Shown: positions 1-5,238 of the stretch, in pieces
Layout of the letters: each line of letters starts with the position of its first letter
How positions within the stretch are numbered: position 1 is the first letter of the stretch
Source: Pyrinomonadaceae bacterium
GTDB lineage: Bacteria; Acidobacteriota; Blastocatellia; Pyrinomonadales; Pyrinomonadaceae
NCBI GenBank assembly: GCA_025929655.1
Contig: JAICPV010000178.1
Location: 1-5,744 of the forward strand
Direction of reading: 5' to 3'
DNA: 5,744 nt
Position numbers and translations under genes: made by a program
The notes under the pieces: model-generated
Told to the model about the DNA's origin: nothing
Seen by the model: the letters and a program-made list of their open reading frames with translations, nothing else
The model's database searches: none

Positions 1-261
1 AATGTACTGCTCGCTCCAGAAAACCAGGCTGTAATTCACGGAGAACTGCAGGAAGCCAGTCAGCGCGATCAGTTTCCATTGTGACGGGCCCAGCGGCATT
101 TCAAATTTCAACAGCTTGATCAACGGGGCCATAACGATCACCGCGAGGACGAATCGTGCGGCCGCGAAGGTGATCGGCGGCAGGTCTTCGAGGCCGATCT
201 TAATGAAGATCCACGTCGTTCCCCAGATGACGCACAGCAGTAGCCAGACAAGTATTTTCAT
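1..261 (-). CDS. EamA/DMT-family transporter, N-terminal part (cut by window edge)
   Basis: This is the first 87 residues of an integral membrane protein; the rest lies beyond the left edge. It opens with MKILVWLLLCVIWGTTWIFI, followed by KIGLEDLPPITFAAARF at about residues 21-37. This is the hallmark start of EamA-domain drug/metabolite transporters: a first helix with a WGTTW/WGSTF motif, then 'GL.DLPP.TFAA.RF'. A second helix spans about 36-50 and a third starts near 63-82 (WKLIALTGFLQFSVNYSLVFW). Full-length family members have about 290 residues, 10 helices and two EamA repeats, and export metabolites or amino acids; the substrate cannot be inferred here. The ATG at 261-259 is the only start that gives the family N-terminus, and there is no ATG in frame just upstream. 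The gene follows rsmD on the same strand after 86 bp that is filled by a REP-like repeat pair. Confidence 0.88.
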   Translation of the reverse strand, partial: MKILVWLLLCVIWGTTWIFIKIGLEDLPPITFAAARFVLAVIVMAPLIKLLKFEMPLGPSQWKLIALTGFLQFSVNYSLVFWSEQYI

Positions 262-292
262 GTTTGGAATACCGCCTTCTAGGCGGCTTCGG
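262..292 (+). repeat. REP-like hairpin unit, left copy
   Basis: The unit reads GTTTGGAATACC, then a hairpin: stem CCGCC (272-276), loop TTCTA, stem GGCGG (282-286), then CTTCGG. It matches the unit at 317-348 on the opposite strand. Both share the GTTTGGA(A/G)TACC lead, a 5-bp GC stem, a TTNTA/TTTA loop and a CTT tail. The stem is conserved by two compensatory base-pair swaps rather than by identity. The unit begins directly after the transporter start codon (259-261). This resembles the REP elements mobilised by RAYT (Y1 REP-associated tyrosine) transposases, which have a short conserved tetranucleotide 5' of an imperfect hairpin. No transposase gene is in the window. Confidence 0.7.
272..278 (-). 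promoter_or_regulatory. Possible ribosome binding site of the EamA transporter, inside a hairpin arm
   Basis: On the minus strand the sequence AAGGCGG lies 10 nt upstream of the ATG at 261. It is a partial match to the Shine-Dalgarno consensus. It forms one arm, plus the adjoining loop, of the left REP-like hairpin, so folding of that hairpin would hide it. Whether it works as a ribosome site is inference; the match is imperfect. Confidence 0.3.
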
Positions 293-316
293 TTTGATGG
301 GCAGACATCTGGTGTT

Positions 317-348
317 CGACAAAGCCCGCTAAAGCGGGTACTCCAAAC
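317..348 (-). repeat. REP-like hairpin unit, right copy (inverted relative to left copy)
   Basis: Read on the minus strand it is GTTTGGAGTA followed by a hairpin of CCCGC, loop TTTA, GCGGG, then CTTTGTCG. The stem arms are at 334-338 and 325-329. Its first base is the last base of the rsmD stop codon (TAG, 350-348), so it begins right at the end of rsmD. It faces the left copy across a 24-bp spacer (293-316). The outer ends (GTTTGGA.TAC and GTA.TCCAAAC) can also pair with each other. In the rsmD transcript the hairpin could slow or end transcription, but the following CTTTG is a poor U-tract, so I do not call it a terminator. Confidence 0.72.
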
Positions 349-899
349 TAAGACCTTTCATAGAAACTAAGGCTGGTTTCGCCCTGTTTTAATATCCGCC
401 ATCGCCGGAGGTTCTGTGCCGCGTCCGGCAATTGATGTTTTGTGTGGTGTTCGGCGATCAGAATACCGCTTTCGTTCAAAAGTTTGCTTTCGGCCGTGCC
501 GAATTCGAAAAGAACAAGCTCGTATTTCGAGTCGTAGGGCGGATCGTAGAAAACGATATCCCAGCTATTTTCGTGTTTTCGCCCCGCGAAGTTTTCTGCC
601 GATAAAGCGTAAACATCGGTGTTTGCCTCGGGAATGCCGAGCAGGTCCAGGTTCTCCTCGATCAGCGCGCACGCTTTCCTCGAACGGTCCACGAACGTCA
701 CGTGATCGGCCCCTCGCGAGAGTGCTTCCATCCCTATCGCACCCGAACCGGCGCAGAGGTCAAGAAACCGCGCACCTTCGATGCGTGGGGCGAGTACGTT
801 GAAAAGTGTTTCGCGAAGACGGTCTGAGGTGGGACGCGTTCTGGAATCCGTCGGGCTTTTTATCACGCGGCCGCGAAATTCGCCGGCGATGATCCGCAT
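348..899 (-). CDS. rsmD: 16S rRNA (guanine(966)-N(2))-methyltransferase RsmD
   Basis: This 183-residue protein is the usual RsmD length. It uses S-adenosylmethionine to methylate N2 of G966 in 16S rRNA during 30S subunit maturation in the cytoplasm. The N-terminus MRIIAGEFRGR and the RPTSDRLRETLFNVL segment (22-36) are family signatures. SAM-binding motif I is FLDLCAGSGAIGMEALSRGA (45-64). The acidic residue ending strand 2 is D71, in VTFVDRS. The catalytic motif IV is DPPY (119-122), preceded by WDIVFY. The ATG at 899-897 gives the canonical start. No Shine-Dalgarno is visible; a TACAAT hexamer ends 6 nt upstream. The gene lies 109 bp after recG on the same strand, a common bacterial order. 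The usual downstream partner coaD is missing, and a transporter follows instead. Confidence 0.96.
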   Translation of the reverse strand: MRIIAGEFRGRVIKSPTDSRTRPTSDRLRETLFNVLAPRIEGARFLDLCAGSGAIGMEALSRGADHVTFVDRSRKACALIEENLDLLGIPEANTDVYALSAENFAGRKHENSWDIVFYDPPYDSKYELVLFEFGTAESKLLNESGILIAEHHTKHQLPDAAQNLRRWRILKQGETSLSFYERS

Positions 900-905
900 T
901 TCAAG

Positions 906-911
906 ATTGTA
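906..911 (-). promoter_or_regulatory. Putative -10 element of rsmD (TACAAT), placed for a leaderless start
   Basis: On the minus strand TACAAT matches the TATAAT consensus at 5 of 6 positions. It is separated from the rsmD ATG by only 6 nt, so the predicted transcription start coincides with the A of the start codon. No convincing -35 sits 16-18 nt upstream; an 8-bp palindrome, GCACGTGC (931-938), overlaps that position. The remaining recG-rsmD gap (912-1008) shows no other clear signal, and I see no terminator after recG. Confidence 0.45.
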
Positions 912-1008
912 GCGTTTGTGAGGTCGGCTTGCACGTGCTTAAGAATTGACGAACCCGATCACGTTCCTGGTTCTGACAATGATGTCCCACCTCGCCAACA
1001 GTATTGCT

Positions 1009-3300
1009 TCAGCCAACGCCGGCGAGTTTCACACGATGCGAGCGGTGTACGATTTCGACCATCGCGGCAGTTTCTTTGGATGTCCGTTTTTTTGTCAGAT
1101 AGTACTCGGCTTCCTTTGAAGCGGCTTCGAGTATTTCGAAGTCGCGAACGATATTTGCGAGGCGGAAATTTTGAATCCCGGATTGTCTGGTACCAAGGAC
1201 CTCACCCTGGCCGCGTATCTCAAGGTCCTTTTCGGCGATCTTGAAACCGTCGTTGGTTTCTTCCATGATCCCAAGCCGCTCTTTAGCGACGGCCGTCTTT
1301 TTATCACCGGTAAGGAGCACGCAATAGCTTTGTTCGGCACCTCGGCCGACGCGGCCACGAAGCTGGTGAAGTTGCGAAAGTCCCAAGCGTTCGGCATGTT
1401 CGACGACCATTAAGGACGCGTTCGGGACGTCGACGCCAACTTCGATAACAGTGGTCGAAACGAGAATGTCGATCTCGCGCGAAACGAACCGCCGCATAGT
1501 TTCTTCTTTATCCGCGGCTTTCATACGGCCGTGGATCAGCCCCACACGGCGGTCGGGGAATATGCGGTCTCGCAGCTCCTCGAACATTTTCGTCGCCGCT
1601 TTAAGGTCGAGCTTTTCGGATTCCTCGACCAGCGGATAAACGACATAGACCTGGCGGCCGAGATCGATCTCGCGAGCGATGCCTTTGTAAACACCGGGGC
1701 GCTGGTCTTCGCCCAGAACGACAGTTTTGATCGGCGTGCGGCCGGGCGGCATTTCATCGATGATCGAAACGTCGAGATCGCCGTAAACCGTCATCGCGAG
1801 TGAACGGGGGATCGGCGTGGCGGTCATCACAAGCACGTCCGGGTTGTATCCGCGGCCCGTCAGCTCGGCCCGCTGGAGCACGCCGAACCGGTGCTGTTCG
1901 TCCACAACCGCGAGCCCGAGGTTTTCGAATTTCACAGCATCCTGAATGATCGCGTGCGTGCCGATGACCAAATGAACTTCGCCATTTTCGATCCCAGCGT
2001 GGACCTTCCGTTTATCCGCGGCCTTTACACCGCCGGTAAGAAGAGCGACGTTGTAGCCGGTGCCCTCGAAAATTCGCTTTGCATTTTGAAAATGCTGTTC
2101 GGCGAGTATCTCCGTCGGCGCCATGAGTGCCGCCTGGTAACCATTTTCCACCGCTGCGAACATTGCGAGGAATGCGACGATCGTCTTGCCGCTGCCGACG
2201 TCGCCCTGCAGCAAACGGTTCATAGGGGCATCCGATGCCATATCCTCAAGGATCTGAGAGAGCACGCGCTGCTGCGCATTCGTCAGATCGAAATCGTAAA
2301 GCCGGTGCGCACGCTCAAGCGTTTCGTCGCTGATCTCGATCACCGTGCCCTTCGGCGCCTTTCGTCGTTCACCGCGGATCAGTTGTAGTGCAAACGATAG
2401 CCAAAAGAATTCTTCGAATATCAAACGCCGATGCGCTTCGCTTCGGAAACGGTCGTAATCCGAGATGGCCGAGCTCTCCGGCGGAAAATGTATTTCGGTG
2501 ATGGCTTGCGACCGTGAAAGAAGCTTGTATTTCCCTACCAACTCGCCCGGAAGATTTTCCGGGACGGAACGCGGGTCGAGCTGCTTGTTCGCGTCGTAAA
2601 TGATCTCACGGAGCCGTTTTGTCTGGAACGGGCCGAGCTTTCGGTAGACCGGCACGCGGCGCGCGGTGTGGACCATGTCGAATTCGGGTGAGCCTACATC
2701 TTCGTCCAAAGTTCGATCTTCAGCCTTGTTGCCGGCGGGTTCGTTCGCCAGCAGGCCGAATACGTTCGAATCGTCATCGCTCGGCAGGATCTCCAGTTCA
2801 TCCGGTTTGTTTAATTTCAATTCGAATGCATTCCGCCGCTCGCTCCAGCGCCATTCGCCGTGAGCCACGAAACGCGACCCTTTTCCAAAGCGATCGTTGT
2901 AATACTCGACGATGTGTTTGGCGTTTTTTCCGGAAAGGAACCACCAAACCAAGACCGGCTTCATCTGTCGGTGGCGATCGGTCGCGGCGATCTCATATAT
3001 GTATAGTCTTTGTTTAGGGTTGCGATTATTTCGGACCTCGAATGCGCCAGCGGAACGTGTATAAAGCTCGATGGAGGCTTCAGTGCCGGGCGACAGTTGA
3101 TCGATCGTGGTCAGGTTCGAACGGTCTTCATAACGTGAAGGGAAGTAATTTAGAAGGTCCTCGACTGTCGCGTCGCCCGGCTCTTTTTTTTCGGCGAACG
3201 AGGCAACCGCATCAGCGAGCTTTTTCGCCATGTAGCCCGTAAGCTTTCCTGTGCCGTGACGAGGCAATTCGACGATCGGCGTGTCAAGCGTGAGGGCCAT
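1009..3300 (-). CDS. recG: ATP-dependent DNA helicase RecG
   Basis: This 763-residue superfamily 2 translocase rewinds stalled replication forks and branch-migrates Holliday junctions. Numbered from the ATG at 3300, an N-terminal wedge/OB-fold region (about 45-275) includes the conserved LLNYFPSRYEDRS (49-61). The helicase motifs follow: Walker A GDVGSGKT (366-373), DEQHRFG (467-473; DEQH box), TATPIPRS (493-500), TTVIEVGVDVPNA (616-628) and QLRGRVGRG (646-654). The RecG-specific tail around GFKIAEKDLEIRGQGEVLGT (685-704) is intact. The protein is longer than the roughly 690-residue E. coli RecG. An acidic, low-conservation stretch (about 174-212) before HTARRVPVY accounts for part of this. 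An in-frame GTG at 3318 would add six residues (MVKSAQ). I reject it because it lies upstream of the likely -10 (3309-3314). No Shine-Dalgarno is seen. Confidence 0.97.
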   Translation of the reverse strand: MALTLDTPIVELPRHGTGKLTGYMAKKLADAVASFAEKKEPGDATVEDLLNYFPSRYEDRSNLTTIDQLSPGTEASIELYTRSAGAFEVRNNRNPKQRLYIYEIAATDRHRQMKPVLVWWFLSGKNAKHIVEYYNDRFGKGSRFVAHGEWRWSERRNAFELKLNKPDELEILPSDDDSNVFGLLANEPAGNKAEDRTLDEDVGSPEFDMVHTARRVPVYRKLGPFQTKRLREIIYDANKQLDPRSVPENLPGELVGKYKLLSRSQAITEIHFPPESSAISDYDRFRSEAHRRLIFEEFFWLSFALQLIRGERRKAPKGTVIEISDETLERAHRLYDFDLTNAQQRVLSQILEDMASDAPMNRLLQGDVGSGKTIVAFLAMFAAVENGYQAALMAPTEILAEQHFQNAKRIFEGTGYNVALLTGGVKAADKRKVHAGIENGEVHLVIGTHAIIQDAVKFENLGLAVVDEQHRFGVLQRAELTGRGYNPDVLVMTATPIPRSLAMTVYGDLDVSIIDEMPPGRTPIKTVVLGEDQRPGVYKGIAREIDLGRQVYVVYPLVEESEKLDLKAATKMFEELRDRIFPDRRVGLIHGRMKAADKEETMRRFVSREIDILVSTTVIEVGVDVPNASLMVVEHAERLGLSQLHQLRGRVGRGAEQSYCVLLTGDKKTAVAKERLGIMEETNDGFKIAEKDLEIRGQGEVLGTRQSGIQNFRLANIVRDFEILEAASKEAEYYLTKKRTSKETAAMVEIVHRSHRVKLAGVG

Positions 3301-3308
3301 CTGCGCGG

Positions 3309-3338
3309 ATTTTACCACAGGGCTTTCGAAGTTTTCAG
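3309..3338 (-). promoter_or_regulatory. Putative recG promoter (CTGAAA - 18 - TAAAAT), near-leaderless
   Basis: On the minus strand TAAAAT (3314-3309) matches the -10 consensus at 5 of 6 positions and ends 8 nt before the recG ATG at 3300. An upstream CTGAAA (3338-3333) matches the -35 consensus at 4 of 6 positions with an 18-nt spacer. The -35 overlaps the stop codon of the PilZ gene (3337-3335), so recG can be transcribed independently of the permease-PilZ pair. The calls rest on consensus matching only. Confidence 0.45.
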
Positions 3339-3685
3339 GTCTCGGTATCAGCCATCTGATGGAGTTCGGCGAAGCTCCGAATGAACTCCTGATGCGCGTC
3401 GGAAAGATTCATGAACCGTGCCGCAAAGCCGATATCTTCTACGTAGTTACGTATCTCCGCGAGGACCTCAAGCTTTGATCCATCGGTCATAGGGAAGAAA
3501 AGGCGGACGATCTCTCCGTCGGAGAAATCGCCGGAAGCAAGGACAAAACAGCCGTTCGAGCTAAGATCGCCGAGGCGGTCGCGATTCATTTCACCTCCGG
3601 TCGCCCATTCTATATCGGCCGCCACGCGGACGCGTTCCTCGCTGCGACGATCCTGATCGCTATTTTGGTCGCTGTTCTTAGTCAT
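3335..3685 (-). CDS. PilZ-domain protein, predicted cyclic-di-GMP receptor
   Basis: This 116-residue protein is essentially a lone PilZ domain. Both c-di-GMP binding motifs are present: RxxxR as RSEER (14-18), and the DxSxxG motif as DLSSNG (40-45), followed by CFVLA. The C-terminal half has the family pattern: a hydrophobic strand (EIVRLFFP, 58-65), then GFAARFMNLS (86-95), then an amphipathic closing helix (about 98-112). The first 12 residues are polar (Asn, Gln, Asp, Ser) and likely disordered. There is no output domain, so it probably acts by binding a partner. The start ATG (3685-3683) overlaps the permease stop by 8 bp (ATGACTAA), and no Shine-Dalgarno stands out, which points to translational coupling. 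Binding of c-di-GMP is inferred from the motifs; a link to the permease is inferred from gene order only. Confidence 0.87.
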   Translation of the reverse strand: MTKNSDQNSDQDRRSEERVRVAADIEWATGGEMNRDRLGDLSSNGCFVLASGDFSDGEIVRLFFPMTDGSKLEVLAEIRNYVEDIGFAARFMNLSDAHQEFIRSFAELHQMADTET

Positions 3686-5141
3686 TTCGTTCAGCCGGAT
3701 CGGTCGGTGGTTTATTCAAATAATAATAAACCGGAAGCCCTAGAATTATCAGGCCGAGTCCGGTGAAAGATTGTGTCGGACTGGTGACAAGCGTATTGAT
3801 CAAAAGCCAACCTGCCACAAGCAAAAATACGACGGGCACCACCGGATATCCCCATGCTCGGTACGGCCGGAGCGCGTCCGGGTGTTTACGACGGAAAACA
3901 AAGATCGACGACGTCACCAGGGCATAAAAGATCCAAGAGCCGAATACGACGTAATCCGTTAGCGTGTCAAAGGAACCTGAAAGTGCAAGAACCGACGCAA
4001 GGAATCCCTGAAATAACAGTGCACGCACTGGGACGCGAGTGATCGAAAGTTTTCCGAGCCCCCGGAACATTAGCCCGTCATGAGCCATCGCATAGGGAAC
4101 GCGTGAGCCCGAAAGGATGGACGTGTGAAGCGTCCCGAGCGATGAAAGCATTAAGCCGACGGTAAACACCACGACCGCTAACCCGGTAGCGAAAGTTGTA
4201 ACATCGCCGCCGAAAAATCCGCTGACGACGACCTTAGCAACCGATGAACTTGCTGGGACGGATGCGATGGCGGTCGGATCGAGGACGTAGAAATAGCCGA
4301 TGTGGACGAAAACGTACAGCAGGATGATGAGAATGGTGCTGCCGATTATGGCGAGCGGAATATTACGGTTCGGGTCCTTCACTTCACCGGCAACGAAGGT
4401 CAGATTGTTCCATCCGTCGTAACCCCATAGGGCTCCGAGCATCGCGGCACCGAAACCCGCGGCGAAGCTGTAGGATGCGGAGCCGAATCGCGCGTTCTCG
4501 GCAACCTTTTCACAGGTCCCGCCGGTGTCGACCATCGAAAAATGCGAGAAATCTCCCGTCGCCCACACGAAAGCGCCAACCCCGACAAAAGCGATCAGCG
4601 CGATCTTAACTCCGGTCAAAACCGTCGCGATGTGCCCGCTCACGGTGACCGTCGCGGCGTTGAGCGTAGTAAAAATGACGATCACCATGAGCGCGACGAC
4701 CTGGATCATTGAGATCTCGATGAAGGATGTTTTCAGAAAGACCGCTTCACCCAAGCGCCCGCCGCCGAGAAAGTCGTTAAGTCCGATAGCGAAGGCCATT
4801 CCGGCGGCCGCCTGCGAGCCTGGCTTTGCAATAAACATCTGCATCCAGCCGAACAGGAAACTTGAAAGACGGCCGTAAGCGTCGCGAAGAAAAACATATT
4901 CGCCGCCCGCCATCGGCTTCATCGCGGTCAACTCGGCGTAAGTAAGCGCCCCTGCGAGCGAAAGCAGCCCGGCTGCGATCCACGCAACGAGCACCCAGGT
5001 CGCGTCGCCGACATTGCAAGTCATGACCCGCGCTTTCAGAAAAACGCCGGTTCCGATGACGTTGCCGATGATCACCGATATCGCGGCGGCTAGTCCAAGT
5101 CCACGCAGTAGTGCCTGTCTTTCGTCCGTTTCAAATGCCAT
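3678..5141 (-). CDS. APC-superfamily amino acid permease (LAT-like)
   Basis: This 487-residue inner-membrane protein has about 12 hydrophobic helices and a LeuT-type fold. Helix 1 carries the unwound substrate-site motif GNVIGTGVF (26-34). TYAELTAMKPMAGGEYVFLR (67-86) follows helix 2. Helix 6 contains ALWGYDGWNN (237-246), then AGEVKDPNRNIPLAI (251-265). GSRVPYAMAHDGLMF (345-359) is the usual cytoplasmic loop after helix 8. These match the L-amino acid transporter branch (SteT-like exchangers and basic or neutral amino acid permeases); the exact substrate cannot be read. A loop of about 30 residues follows helix 5 (about 194-222). The only two cysteines, C42 and C210, both fall in predicted outward-facing loops. 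The start ATG (5141-5139) precedes MAFETDERQALLRGLG, a normal N-terminus with no signal peptide. It is translationally coupled to the downstream PilZ gene. Confidence 0.93.
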   Translation of the reverse strand: MAFETDERQALLRGLGLAAAISVIIGNVIGTGVFLKARVMTCNVGDATWVLVAWIAAGLLSLAGALTYAELTAMKPMAGGEYVFLRDAYGRLSSFLFGWMQMFIAKPGSQAAAGMAFAIGLNDFLGGGRLGEAVFLKTSFIEISMIQVVALMVIVIFTTLNAATVTVSGHIATVLTGVKIALIAFVGVGAFVWATGDFSHFSMVDTGGTCEKVAENARFGSASYSFAAGFGAAMLGALWGYDGWNNLTFVAGEVKDPNRNIPLAIIGSTILIILLYVFVHIGYFYVLDPTAIASVPASSSVAKVVVSGFFGGDVTTFATGLAVVVFTVGLMLSSLGTLHTSILSGSRVPYAMAHDGLMFRGLGKLSITRVPVRALLFQGFLASVLALSGSFDTLTDYVVFGSWIFYALVTSSIFVFRRKHPDALRPYRAWGYPVVPVVFLLVAGWLLINTLVTSPTQSFTGLGLIILGLPVYYYLNKPPTDPAERND

Positions 5142-5146
5142 AGATT

Positions 5147-5154
5147 TCGTTCGA
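5147..5154 (+). repeat. TCGTTCGA repeat, copy 1
   Basis: TCGTTCGA, followed by GTGCG, sits 5 bp from the permease start codon. An exact copy of the 8-mer lies 49 bp away at 5196-5203. The unit is nearly self-complementary (TCG-TT-CGA). It might be an operator half, but an 8-bp repeat in a 97-bp region could also be chance. Confidence 0.25.
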
Positions 5155-5195
5155 GTGCGGGAGTACGAACAGTCTGCGGTATGTTACACCGAAAA

Positions 5196-5203
5196 TCGTT
5201 CGA
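5196..5203 (+). repeat. TCGTTCGA repeat, copy 2
   Basis: This is an exact copy of the 8-mer at 5147-5154, here followed by AATGCG, so the similarity extends to about 13 positions. It lies 22 bp upstream of the pabB -10, near where a -35 or activator site would be. Function is unknown. Confidence 0.25.
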
Positions 5204-5225
5204 AATGCGACTGGAAGCCGCGTGT

Positions 5226-5231
5226 TAAAAT
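5226..5231 (+). promoter_or_regulatory. Putative -10 element of pabB (TAAAAT), placed for a leaderless start
   Basis: TAAAAT (5 of 6 to consensus) ends 7 nt before the GTG at 5239, which puts the predicted transcription start on or next to the start codon. The context TTAAAATCGC resembles the recG -10 (GTAAAATCCGC). There is no convincing -35 at 16-19 nt and no Shine-Dalgarno before the GTG. Confidence 0.45.
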
Positions 5232-5238
5232 CGCGCCC

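Larger units (their letters stand above)
5142..5238. promoter_or_regulatory. Divergent intergenic region between the permease and pabB
   Basis: This 97-bp gap must hold promoters for both directions. For the plus strand, TAAAAT at 5226-5231 is a good -10 (listed separately). For the minus strand the best candidate is TAACAT (5186-5181), a 4 of 6 match about 39 nt before the permease ATG with no clear -35, so it is weak. The permease start has no obvious Shine-Dalgarno. The region also contains two copies of TCGTTCGA (listed separately) and a weak GTTCG..CGAAC inverted repeat at 5149-5170. Confidence 0.5.

Noticed and set aside
325..338. Hairpin after rsmD as an intrinsic terminator
   Set aside because: The stem is only 5 bp and is followed on the minus strand by CTTTG, not a U-tract. 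Similarity to the inverted copy makes a REP-like unit the better explanation.
416..802. 128-codon plus-strand frame antisense to rsmD
   Set aside because: It overlaps the SAM-binding and DPPY region of RsmD. The translation is rich in Arg, Ser and Pro, typical of a shadow frame.
931..938. 8-bp palindrome GCACGTGC near the rsmD -35 position
   Set aside because: Too short to separate from chance, and the symmetry does not extend beyond 8 bp. It is mentioned only as context for the promoter.
918..1244. 108-codon plus-strand frame over the recG-rsmD gap and the recG 3' end
   Set aside because: About two thirds of it is antisense to recG and the composition is Arg/Ser-rich. It has no family match I recognise and no supporting start signal.
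1891..2388. 165-codon open frame on the plus strand inside recG
   Set aside because: It lies entirely antisense to conserved RecG helicase motifs, has no recognisable domain, and is explained by the codon bias of recG.
4525..4878. 117-codon partly hydrophobic plus-strand frame inside the permease gene
   Set aside because: The hydrophobic stretches mirror the membrane helices of the permease on the other strand. It is an antisense shadow.
5149..5170. GTTCG..CGAAC inverted repeat in the permease leader
   Set aside because: The arms are 5 bp with a 12-nt loop and mismatched next positions, which is a weak structure without further support.
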